This document shows, piece by piece, positions 27,127-35,574 of a stretch of DNA of 37,849 bases; the first letter of the stretch is position 1; each line of letters begins with the position of its first letter. A program made the translations under genes and the position numbers. This stretch comes from Candidatus Nealsoniibacteriota bacterium (lineage in GTDB: Bacteria > Patescibacteriota > Minisyncoccia > Minisyncoccales > GWA2-38-27), in NCBI GenBank assembly GCA_030616085.1, contig JAUWYA010000007.1, forward strand, positions 1-37,849, written 5' to 3'. The notes below the pieces were generated by a model that was not told the origin of the DNA, did not search any database, and saw only the letters and a program-made list of their open reading frames with translations.

Positions 27127-28509
27127 ATGGAAAACGAATATATCAGATTAAAAGATGAATGGACCATCAGGGGGGCGGCAGAAAGATGGATACTTTTTAA
27201 TTTTAAAAAAGGTCTTTGCGAAGATAGATTCTCTATTTCTGAAAATGTGTATAGAATTCTTAAGCTAGCTACTGGAGAATTTACGGTTTCTCAAATTAGC
27301 ACAAAAATAGAGCTTGATTCGGCTCCGTACATTGATTATTTGTCAGAGTTAGGAGTAATTGAGTTTTTTGTAAAGCCGGATGTCAAGTTGCGACATTTCT
27401 CAGATTCTTATACTGGGAATAATTTTCTTGGGAGAATCATGTTGCATATTACAGGAAGATGCAATTTGGAATGTAAGCATTGTTATTTAATTGGAAGAGA
27501 ATGGGGAAAGGAGTTAGAATTCGATGAAATAGTTAATCTTATTCAGCAAGCAGTTGATCTCAATGTAGCATCGTTTAGCATAACAGGCGGGGAACCTTTT
27601 GTGCGAGAAGATTTGTTTGATATTTTATATGAGCTTGATAGACAAGAAATGAAAATAGAAGGCATATTTACAAATGCAACTATTGTGTCCGAGACACTTC
27701 TTGATAAGTTTGCAAAACTACAGGAGTTTCCATTTTTTGTAAGCATTAATGGTCCATTTACAAAAGTTCATGACGGATTTGTTGGTGCAGAAGGAAGTTT
27801 CAATCAATCTTTGAGGACTATTAGACGTTTAATAGATAGAGATATTAAAGTTTTTGCCAATACAAGTTTGAGTGTTTTCATCGATGATGATAAGGATATC
27901 GAGAATTTCTACGAACTTGTAAAGGAATTAAAAATTTATCGTTGGAGAGTAAGCAGTCCGTTTCTCGAAGGTAATTGGAAGGATAATTCTTTGAAATTTG
28001 GTATTTCTATTAGGAAAGAACTTCAAATATTTCTTAAGCTCATACGGCTTTGGTTGAAGGATGGAAAGCCTTTTGATTTGGAGCTTGGTCATATTTTTAG
28101 ATATGTAGGAGGTGAATATGCTCAGATGATTTACAATGAATCTGATTACGTATGTGATTATTTCAGAGAGCGTATTATTATTCTTCCTGATGGTAACGTG
28201 GGTGCTTGTCCGCTTCTTATTACTAGTCCTCATTTGGTAGGTAATATTCGGGATTTGTCTTTAAGAAAAATTTGGGGAAGTAATAAGATGCGTTATTATA
28301 AGGACTTAAAGATTCAAGATATTATAAAGGAAGAATGTCGTTCCTGTGCGAAATTAACTAAATGTGGACTTGGTTGTAGGGCCAATTCTGTGCTTATGGG
28401 AGGACAATATGAAGATATTGACTCGGAGATTTGTGAGATATCTTTGAGTCAATTATATGATGAATTTGAAGAATATTTAAAAGAAGTTGGTTTAATAAAT
28501 GGAGGATAA
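27127..28509 (+). CDS. radical SAM/SPASM peptide maturase with N-terminal PqqD-like domain
   Basis: PqqD-like N-term (FSISENVYRILKLATGEFTVSQIS), CNLECKHC, SITGGEPF, SPASM CRSCAKLTKCGLGCRANSVL. Confidence 0.9.
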   Translation: MENEYIRLKDEWTIRGAAERWILFNFKKGLCEDRFSISENVYRILKLATGEFTVSQISTKIELDSAPYIDYLSELGVIEFFVKPDVKLRHFSDSYTGNNFLGRIMLHITGRCNLECKHCYLIGREWGKELEFDEIVNLIQQAVDLNVASFSITGGEPFVREDLFDILYELDRQEMKIEGIFTNATIVSETLLDKFAKLQEFPFFVSINGPFTKVHDGFVGAEGSFNQSLRTIRRLIDRDIKVFANTSLSVFIDDDKDIENFYELVKELKIYRWRVSSPFLEGNWKDNSLKFGISIRKELQIFLKLIRLWLKDGKPFDLELGHIFRYVGGEYAQMIYNESDYVCDYFRERIIILPDGNVGACPLLITSPHLVGNIRDLSLRKIWGSNKMRYYKDLKIQDIIKEECRSCAKLTKCGLGCRANSVLMGGQYEDIDSEICEISLSQLYDEFEEYLKEVGLINGG

Positions 28510-28855
28510 TCTGATTATGCAACAATATGAATTTTTTCCAGAGATGGTAAAAAGAATGGAACGGCTCAATTTAACTATCCCTGGCCTTACAGCATGGTTG
28601 TTAGAAAGTAAATCGAATCGGCAAATTGTAATTATGCAGTTTGATCAAGATTTTTTTTCTAAAGAATCACACAGGAATGAATATTCGCAATGGGGAGTTG
28701 TTCTAGACGGAGAAATTATATTACACACAGACGTTAAACAGGCCCTGAAAAAAGGTGATACCTTTTTCATCCCAAAAGGAATGTTGCATCAAGTTAAGAT
28801 TAAAGCGGGATATAAAGATATTACTTTTTTTGACGGCCTACGATACAAGAGATAA
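28499..28855 (+). CDS. cupin-domain protein
   Basis: WGVVLDGEIILHTDVKQALKKGDTFFIPKGMLHQVKI; overlaps the maturase 3' end. Confidence 0.85.
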   Translation: MEDNLIMQQYEFFPEMVKRMERLNLTIPGLTAWLLESKSNRQIVIMQFDQDFFSKESHRNEYSQWGVVLDGEIILHTDVKQALKKGDTFFIPKGMLHQVKIKAGYKDITFFDGLRYKR

Positions 28856-28894
28856 TATGATTTAGGACATTGTTTTATTGAAAGGAAACTTCTA

Positions 28895-28978
28895 ATGAAG
28901 AAAAAAAAAGATGTCCGCAAGGAGATTAAAGCCGAACGGCTTATTATCTCCACAAAGTCTTCGATTAACCTCAATTAA
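28895..28978 (+). CDS. 27-aa candidate precursor peptide
   Basis: MKKKKDVRKEIKAERLIISTKSSINLN* with upstream gaaagga; last small ORF of the rSAM/cupin operon before a terminator. Confidence 0.55.
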   Translation: MKKKKDVRKEIKAERLIISTKSSINLN

Positions 28979-28994
28979 GGAAAAATCGAAGAAA

Positions 28995-29031
28995 AAAGGG
29001 AGTTTGCTCAAAAGAGCTTGCCCCCTTTTTT
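28995..29031 (+). terminator. Rho-independent terminator
   Basis: AAGGGagttTGCTCaaaaGAGCttgCCCCCTTTTTT. Confidence 0.75.
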
Positions 29032-29048
29032 ATTTATGAATATTAATC

Positions 29049-29645
29049 TTAGGTTAGTTTTGCAACAATTAGGATCCATTTAATTCTATTATAGGTATAG
29101 GAGAATATTTCTGAAGAAATTATCTTAAATTTATTTTTTATCAGATATTCTTCAATCTCTTTTTTGTGAAACATCGTGAATATACGTTTGTCGTTCTTTT
29201 TGCCAAGAATTCTTTTTTTTGCCTTTGGTACAATTATTCCTAGTGTCCCTCCTTTTTTTAAAACTCTTGAAAACTCTCTTAATATTTTGTTAAGATCTTT
29301 TTTTTTCACATGTGTTAATCCAGAAGAGCACCATATTCCATCGAAAATATTTATTTGGAATTTTAAATTAAAAAAATCCATCAATTTAAATTTTCCTTTA
29401 AAATTCTTTTTAGCATAACTTATCATTTTTTTTGATAAGTCAATTCCTAAAGAATCAAATCCTTTTTTAGTTAAATAATTAGTATCATGTCCGGGCCCAC
29501 AGGCGACATCAAGAATTTTATCTCCTCGGACTTCTTTAATAAATTTATTAATTTGACTCTTTAAGACAACAGCACTATGGCTTGTAGTATAAGCTTTAAT
29601 GTTTTTATCATAAAATTTTATAGTATCTTTTGTATATTTTTTCAT
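29049..29645 (-). CDS. class I SAM-dependent methyltransferase
   Basis: ILDVACGPGHDTNYLTKKGFDSLGIDLS. Confidence 0.9.
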   Translation of the reverse strand: MKKYTKDTIKFYDKNIKAYTTSHSAVVLKSQINKFIKEVRGDKILDVACGPGHDTNYLTKKGFDSLGIDLSKKMISYAKKNFKGKFKLMDFFNLKFQINIFDGIWCSSGLTHVKKKDLNKILREFSRVLKKGGTLGIIVPKAKKRILGKKNDKRIFTMFHKKEIEEYLIKNKFKIISSEIFSYTYNRIKWILIVAKLT

Positions 29646-29708
29646 ATTCTTTAATTTATCATAACATGATTGAAATAAAAAGAGCAGTTAGGATTTAATA
29701 CTGTTAAA

Positions 29709-29732
29709 AAGTAAACTAAGTTTACTTTTTTT
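29709..29732 (+). terminator. hairpin terminator
   Basis: AAGTAAAC-taa-GTTTACTTTTTTT. Confidence 0.7.
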
Positions 29733-29768
29733 ATAATTTAGGTTTATGGTATAATTGGTTTCAAAAAC

Positions 29769-29836
29769 TTGACAAAATACTTTGGTTCTCCTAAAATAAA
29801 GTTAGTCGCTGAGAATGTTTCTCAGTTTTAACAATT
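29769..29836 (+). promoter_or_regulatory. promoter-hairpin-boxA leader module, copy E
   Basis: Near-identical to copy D: TTGACA-N17-TAAAAT, CTGAGAA-tgt-TTCTCAG, TTTTAACAATT. Confidence 0.75.
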
Positions 29837-29866
29837 AAATAATTTCAGAAATGAAAGGAAAAGAAA

Positions 29867-30799
29867 ATGAAGAATGCAATGATTATTTTGGGAGTGTTTG
29901 TGATTATAGCAAGCAGTATAATGATAGGTTGTAGGAAGGTTGATGGAGAAAAAAGTAAAGAAAACGGAAAGGGGAAAGTCATAGTTGGCAAATGGGAAGA
30001 GGTAGATGGTACTCAAACTATTAAATTTTTCAAAGAAGGAACAGTGGTTGTCATAGATAAAGGAGATCCGCCGCTGACCGGAGATTACAGATTTATTGGT
30101 GATAGCCGGATAAGGATGGACCTTAAGGGTCTTGGAGAATTGCTTGGACCTGTTATTGCCAAGATATCTATTTCCATGGATGAAATTGTCCTAACAAACC
30201 CTTCTGGGAAAATTGAAAAGTATCGGAAGCTTGAACAAATAGGCAGAGCAACAAAATCTAATATTGCAGGAAACTACACAATTGTAATGAAAATGCCTGA
30301 CGGAGAAGAGTTTAAGAACCCGGCCTTGATAACTTTGAAAGAAGATGGGACAGGATTAGTTAGTTCTTCTGGTAAATGGAACATTAGTGGTGACCAATTG
30401 GAATTTCAGTATGACCAAGATGTAACTGGGGTTGGAGGGGAAATTACAATGGATGCCTTACGCCGGAAGCCTCCACAGGTAAGTTTGAGAAAACGAAGAA
30501 AAGCAGAGGTAATCAAGAGAATAAAAACAGGGAGCATCCTTTGGAGCGAATATTATTTTACTGGAGATAGGTCAAGCATAATTAAGTCAATTAATTTGGA
30601 AATAAAAGAACACGGTACTTTCCAAGAGTTATTTGTCCGAAGGGATGTATGGAGAATTAAAGATGGCGGCGTAGAGATTACTGTTGCAGATGAAAATCAG
30701 AAAGAAAGAAAAATTAAAGGAGAAATTGAGGAAAACACTATAATATTTCAAGACGGTGAAACTGAATTTAGATATATTAAAGTGGAAAACGCGCCTTAG
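29867..30799 (+). CDS. lipoprotein with two beta-rich (lipocalin-like) repeats
   Basis: Signal peptide and lipobox SSIMIGC; KWEEVDGTQTIKFFKEGTVVV / GNYTIVMKMPDGEEF...GKWNISGDQLEF. Confidence 0.7.
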   Translation: MKNAMIILGVFVIIASSIMIGCRKVDGEKSKENGKGKVIVGKWEEVDGTQTIKFFKEGTVVVIDKGDPPLTGDYRFIGDSRIRMDLKGLGELLGPVIAKISISMDEIVLTNPSGKIEKYRKLEQIGRATKSNIAGNYTIVMKMPDGEEFKNPALITLKEDGTGLVSSSGKWNISGDQLEFQYDQDVTGVGGEITMDALRRKPPQVSLRKRRKAEVIKRIKTGSILWSEYYFTGDRSSIIKSINLEIKEHGTFQELFVRRDVWRIKDGGVEITVADENQKERKIKGEIEENTIIFQDGETEFRYIKVENAP

Positions 30800-31069
30800 C
30801 AGAGAGTTGTAGGTAAATATGTTTTTGAAGGAGGGATTGTAGGAAAAAAAGTAGAGAGAAATCCTAGAAAGTCTACTATATCTTCATCACCGGTATTTTC
30901 GTCATCGGATACAGTCGACCCTTCTTCTACTTTGCGTAGTAGGCGTGCTCAATAATAGATGATAGCGAGAAAACTAAAGGGCTGGATTTTTCAGCCCTTC
31001 TTTTTATTAATTGCAGTTATTGGTTTGATAGCTGTTTTTTGTTTTAGCCATTATTTTATTTATGGTATA

Positions 31070-31149
31070 CCCTGTAGAGAAAATTTAACTGCCTTCGGAA
31101 AGAAGAGGTTTTTTCACAGAAAACCTCTTTGTTAAATTTCTTCTACGGG
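31070..31149. mobile_element. MITE-like element, copy 2
   Basis: Same TIRs and GTATA flanks as 24647-24730. Confidence 0.65.
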
Positions 31150-31195
31150 GTATAATTAATTAAGGAAAAAACATAAATGTTTAGAATCAAAAAAG

Positions 31196-32188
31196 ATGAT
31201 AATTGAGAAAATTTTAAAACAATTAACGCCGGAGAGAATAGAAAAAGAAATTAAGGCAATTCAAGAGGTTAAACTTCCTCCAGAGCTTCAGAAGTGGGTG
31301 AAGGAGTATGAAAAAGTGGGAGATAGAGATGAGTTTATTTGGAAGTGGAGCTATATTGGTTTAAAAAAGCTCACATTGCCTAGCGTATCAAAAAAATATA
31401 GGAATTTGGTTTTAGAGGCTAAATTTATTAGTATTGTTCTAAATGTTCTACTAGATGATCTTGCCGACAAAAGGAAAAATAAAAATTTATTAGAGAAAGC
31501 TATTAATATATGTATCTTGCGGAATAGTGTCCAAAAAGATCTTAAATTAACACTTTTTGATAAAGAAGATCAAAGTTGTCTTGATTTAATTAGAGAAATA
31601 TGGCTTTTTCTGAATCGTACAATTAAGAGATTGCCCAGATATAAAGAATTCAGAGATATTTTTTTATACGATTATCAACAATTTCTTAATTCTGTTAGGT
31701 ACGGATATTTAATTAATAAAAATTTAAATTTAATCAATATTATAGAAGATCAAATTTACTCTTCTCATAATATGCAGGGGATGATAATGGGAACAATGGA
31801 TTTAATGGCTTCTCTTAAGTTTAATATAAATGAACTCGGACTTTTTAGAGAAATAATATGGCGGGCACAAAGAATGGGAAGAATAGGGAATTCTTTAACT
31901 ACTTGGAAAAGAGAGATTCTTGAAAACGATTTTTCAAGCGAAATTTTTGGCTATGCTTTAATAAATGGCATTCTTAGTCAAAAAGATCTCAGAAAAGAAA
32001 ATAGCGAGGAGATTGTCAAAAAAATAGAAAAATCAGATATCAAGAATTATTTTCTGAACGAATGGGAAAAGCGATATAAAGAAATCAGAGAGTTTAATAA
32101 AGAAATGAAATCTTTTAATTTTAAAGAAGTTCTTGAAGGATTAGAGAGTCTTATTGTAATGCATTTCTGTAGTGTAGGTTTTAAGTAA
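31196..32188 (+). CDS. class I terpene-synthase-like protein
   Basis: All-helical 330-aa protein with 87-DDLAD-91 and 232-NSLTTWKRE-240 (NSE-triad-like). Confidence 0.7.
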   Translation: MIIEKILKQLTPERIEKEIKAIQEVKLPPELQKWVKEYEKVGDRDEFIWKWSYIGLKKLTLPSVSKKYRNLVLEAKFISIVLNVLLDDLADKRKNKNLLEKAINICILRNSVQKDLKLTLFDKEDQSCLDLIREIWLFLNRTIKRLPRYKEFRDIFLYDYQQFLNSVRYGYLINKNLNLINIIEDQIYSSHNMQGMIMGTMDLMASLKFNINELGLFREIIWRAQRMGRIGNSLTTWKREILENDFSSEIFGYALINGILSQKDLRKENSEEIVKKIEKSDIKNYFLNEWEKRYKEIREFNKEMKSFNFKEVLEGLESLIVMHFCSVGFK

Positions 32189-32216
32189 TAAAAAGTGATA
32201 ATAACTGTAATCATAA

Positions 32217-33827
32217 ATGTTTATATATCAAGTTTTGGCATTTTTAATAATAATCTTAGGATTGTTGCTGGCAATCTGGGTTTTTTCCGCTGATAGAAAA
32301 TCAAAAATCAACAGGATATTTTCCTTATTCACTCTTTCATTTCTTTTATGGGCACCCTTGCCTTATTTTTTTAATCTATCTAGTTTGTCTTCTGTTGCTT
32401 TATATTTAGTAAGATTTGGTTATGGAACAGTGTCTATTTTTTTAGTTGCGTTTTATTTTTTGGCGACATATTTTCCTCGGATAGAAAAGAGATACCCGAT
32501 TTTAGAAAAAACCGCGCTTATTATAGGAATAGGTTTTGCTTTCATTTCAATTTTTACAAATATAATTGTAGAGAATGTAGAAATTACTAAATGGGGGGTA
32601 AATCCTCTTTTCGGGATAGGAAAAATTCCTTATTTTGGTTCAGTATTCTTCCTGGCTTTAATAAGTATGGGTTTGTTGTTCAAAAAATATTTTTCCCTTT
32701 CCAAAGAAGAAAAACTTAAAATTCAGTACGTTTTTATTGGATTGATACTATTTGTAATCCCAAATATCATTTTTAATGTAATATTTCCTTTCATAGGAAG
32801 AACAAGCCAAGTTCAATATTATCCTTTTGGTAATTACTCTGCTATTTTTCTTTTAGGTTTTACAGCATATGCAATTGTAAAACGAGAGTTATTTAATATT
32901 AGGGTTGTTCTTACCGCTTTGTTGGTTAGCTCAATTGCTATTTTATTAGGTTTAGATATTTTCGTATTTACAACAGAATTGATGTTTCAGCTCTATAAGG
33001 GTTTAGTTTTGGTTGCTTTCATTTATTTCGGGTATTTGCTTATAAGAAGTGTGTTGAAAGAGATTGAGATGAGAGAGAGAATTAAAAAAGCATATGATAT
33101 AGAGAAGAAAGCGCGTAAGCAGATAGAGGAGCTTACTGAAGCAAAGACCCAGTTTATTATGGCTACTCAGCATCATTTAAGAACTCCTCTAACTTCAATG
33201 ATAGGTTTTTTGGATTTACTTTTTGGAGGAACTTATGGAAAAATTCCTGCTAAAATTAAACAATCCCTTTTGAAGTTTGAATCATCAACTAAAAGATTAA
33301 TGAGAGTAGTTAATGAGCTGTTAGATATTTCCCAATTTCAATTAGGCAAGGAGGTTGTTTCTCTTAATCCAGGCACTGACTTGTCTCTTATCTTAAAAGA
33401 AGTAATAGAAGAGCTTCAGTTTGAAGTGGAATACAGGGATCTTTATCTTAAGTTCCAGAAAATAGGAAAAATCCCAAAAATAAAGGCAGATTCTGAAAAA
33501 CTTAAAGTAGGTTTGTTTAATATTGTTGATAATGCTATAAAATACACTCGTAAGGGAGGAGTAACAGTTGTTTTACAAAAGGTAGGAGCTAATGTTCGGA
33601 TTTCTATTAAGGATACTGGCATTGGTCTTGATCCGGAAAAAGCAAAAACATTATTCAAGTCAGCTTTTGTAAGAGGCAAAGAGGCAAAAAAGGTTCATGG
33701 GTTTGGAAGAGGCATAGGAGTATATATCACCGGTCATATTATTAAAGCCCATCATGGTAAAATCTGGGCAGAGTCAGAAGGAGAGAACAAGGGAAGCACA
33801 TTCTTTATTGATTTGCCGGTTGGGTAG
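32217..33827 (+). CDS. 7TM-sensor histidine kinase
   Basis: Seven TM N-terminus, HisKA QHHLRTPLTSMIGFLDLL, HATPase NIVDNAIKYTRKGG, DTGIGLD, GFGRGIGVYI. Confidence 0.93.
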   Translation: MFIYQVLAFLIIILGLLLAIWVFSADRKSKINRIFSLFTLSFLLWAPLPYFFNLSSLSSVALYLVRFGYGTVSIFLVAFYFLATYFPRIEKRYPILEKTALIIGIGFAFISIFTNIIVENVEITKWGVNPLFGIGKIPYFGSVFFLALISMGLLFKKYFSLSKEEKLKIQYVFIGLILFVIPNIIFNVIFPFIGRTSQVQYYPFGNYSAIFLLGFTAYAIVKRELFNIRVVLTALLVSSIAILLGLDIFVFTTELMFQLYKGLVLVAFIYFGYLLIRSVLKEIEMRERIKKAYDIEKKARKQIEELTEAKTQFIMATQHHLRTPLTSMIGFLDLLFGGTYGKIPAKIKQSLLKFESSTKRLMRVVNELLDISQFQLGKEVVSLNPGTDLSLILKEVIEELQFEVEYRDLYLKFQKIGKIPKIKADSEKLKVGLFNIVDNAIKYTRKGGVTVVLQKVGANVRISIKDTGIGLDPEKAKTLFKSAFVRGKEAKKVHGFGRGIGVYITGHIIKAHHGKIWAESEGENKGSTFFIDLPVG

Positions 33828-33877
33828 TTTTGCACTTGACGTTGAAATATGTTCTGCTAATATATAAATACTAACAC

Positions 33878-33914
33878 CCCCGCCCCTAGCTTAGGCTAAT
33901 GGCGGGTTTTTTTT
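33878..33914 (+). terminator. Rho-independent terminator
   Basis: CCCGCCcctagcttaggctaatGGCGGGTTTTTTTT. Confidence 0.8.
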
Positions 33915-33954
33915 CTGGAAGAGGAATTTTAAATTTGGGTATGTAGATTTTAAT

Positions 33955-34548
33955 CTAATAAATGAAATTCATTATTGAAATTATAGCCATTGTTCCTATA
34001 ACAGCCGATACAATATTAGCACAGAAAGAAATTAGAGCTGCTTTTGTAAAAGTTATCGTCACACTGGTTTTTTTATATCTAAACAAGATTTTTAATAAGA
34101 CAAAAATTAAAATGGCCTCGATAATAAATACTAAAAATTCCCCCAGTGCCTCAATTGTTAGAAATCTTAATGGTTCTGATATGCTGTTTTTTCCATAACC
34201 AGAGTCTGAAGCAAGATAAATAAAAATCCATAACAGGGATGTGGTTATTATATTAATAACCGAGAAGATACTAAATAAATATGAAAAAGTAAGGATTTTT
34301 CTTAGAAATAAATAAAGGATAGGAAGCTCAAATAACATTGTTAAAAGAAATGCTACAATAATCAGTATGACAAATTCTATAATAAAATCTGGAGTTAGAT
34401 ATTTTGAAGTAAGTTCTCTTTCTTCGTAATCCCAATAATAAGCAGGAAGTGTTACGTCAGCATAAACCTGAGAAGATGGTAGCAATGTCAACACAAATAA
34501 AATTATTAAGAAAACTATATTTTTACAATTAATTATTTTTTTGGTCAT
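33955..34548 (-). CDS. secreted/multi-TM membrane protein, unknown function
   Basis: Signal peptide then four or more TM helices. Confidence 0.65.
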   Translation of the reverse strand: MTKKIINCKNIVFLIILFVLTLLPSSQVYADVTLPAYYWDYEERELTSKYLTPDFIIEFVILIIVAFLLTMLFELPILYLFLRKILTFSYLFSIFSVINIITTSLLWIFIYLASDSGYGKNSISEPLRFLTIEALGEFLVFIIEAILIFVLLKILFRYKKTSVTITFTKAALISFCANIVSAVIGTMAIISIMNFIY

Positions 34549-34642
34549 AGTTTTGTTATTTTAGCTTTTTTCTATTTTATTATGAAAGATATATTAATGC
34601 AATGGTGCGTGCTTGCAAAGATGTTATCTATGTAATATACTA

Positions 34643-34762
34643 ATGAATATCTTAAAGAGAATGAAAAACAGATTAGTTAAAAAGTATATATTAATTTTTG
34701 CAATTATATTTGCCGTTTTAATTTTGCCGAATTTCTCAATGTATGTTAAAGAGAAAACATGA
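34643..34762 (+). CDS. 39-aa single-TM peptide overlapping the next ORF (ATGA)
   Basis: MNILKRMKNRLVKKYILIFAIIFAVLILPNFSMYVKEKT*. Confidence 0.4.
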   Translation: MNILKRMKNRLVKKYILIFAIIFAVLILPNFSMYVKEKT

Positions 34763-34989
34763 AGGTTAAACTGATAACAATTTTTTCAGCAACCATAATA
34801 ATATTTTCAATAATGGTGCCTTTCTCGGTTTTTGGAGAAACACCATTATTTGAGGAACCTGAATTACCAAAGGAACCTTTAATCCCGAGTAGAATAGAAA
34901 GAGCTGGGACTTATTTTGAAATCCAAGATAGCGAATATCTTGATATTACTCTAGGAAGCGCTTTCTTTATTGAACTGCCGATTGGATAA
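34759..34989 (+). pseudogene. signal-peptide ORF fused to a histidine-kinase C-terminal tail
   Basis: N-term secretion signal; ends GSAFFIELPIG like the kinase end GSTFFIDLPVG. Confidence 0.5.
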
Positions 34990-35064
34990 TATTTACAGAA
35001 GTTGACATATTTTAGAGAATTGTCTAAAATTAAAATATAGATATTTATATTTTTAAATAACACA

Positions 35065-35283
35065 ATGACTTATAAATTTACAACAATTATTACTCAAGAA
35101 GACAAGTGGTATGTTGCGCGTTGTGTTGAGTTAGGAGTGGTAAGTCAAGGAAAAACAATTGAGAAAGCTCAGGAAAATCTTAAAGAAACTGTTGAGCTTT
35201 ATTTAGAAGATCAACCGAAGAGTAAAAAGTATTCTCCTAAAAAGGCACCGTTAATTACCAGTTTTGAATTAACACATGCCTAA
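35065..35283 (+). CDS. hicB: HicB-family antitoxin
   Basis: FTTIITQEDKWYVARCVELGVVSQGKTIEKAQENLKETVELYLED. Confidence 0.85.
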   Translation: MTYKFTTIITQEDKWYVARCVELGVVSQGKTIEKAQENLKETVELYLEDQPKSKKYSPKKAPLITSFELTHA

Positions 35284-35489
35284 ACTCTTTTCTGCAAAAA
35301 AAGTAATTAAAATCTTATGCCGAGAGTTCGGCTTTTATTTTGTCTCTCAAAAGGGCAGTCATGTTAAACTAAGAAGAAAAATTAAAGGAAGAAAGATTAC
35401 CACCATAGTTCCACTTCATAAAGAGCTGTCGCCAGGGAATTTTAGAGTTAGCTGAAGTGGATGAGGAGGAATTTTTTAAGAAAACATAA
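35276..35489 (+). pseudogene. hicA: HicA-family toxin with 3' frameshift/deletion
   Basis: MPKLFSAKKVIKILCREFGFYFVSQKGSHVKLRRKIKGRKITTIVPLHKELSPG then frame shift; ILELAEVDEEEFFKKT* follows in another frame. Confidence 0.75.
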
Positions 35490-35574
35490 TAATACTTAAT
35501 ATCTATAATGTAAAATCTGGGCAGAGTCAGGCGGAAAATAATAAAAAAATAAGAAGAATAAAGAGGAGATTATT

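Noticed and set aside
30797-30799. TAG as pyrrolysine codon
   Set aside because: No pyl genes in the window and no supporting context; kept only as an open in-frame extension
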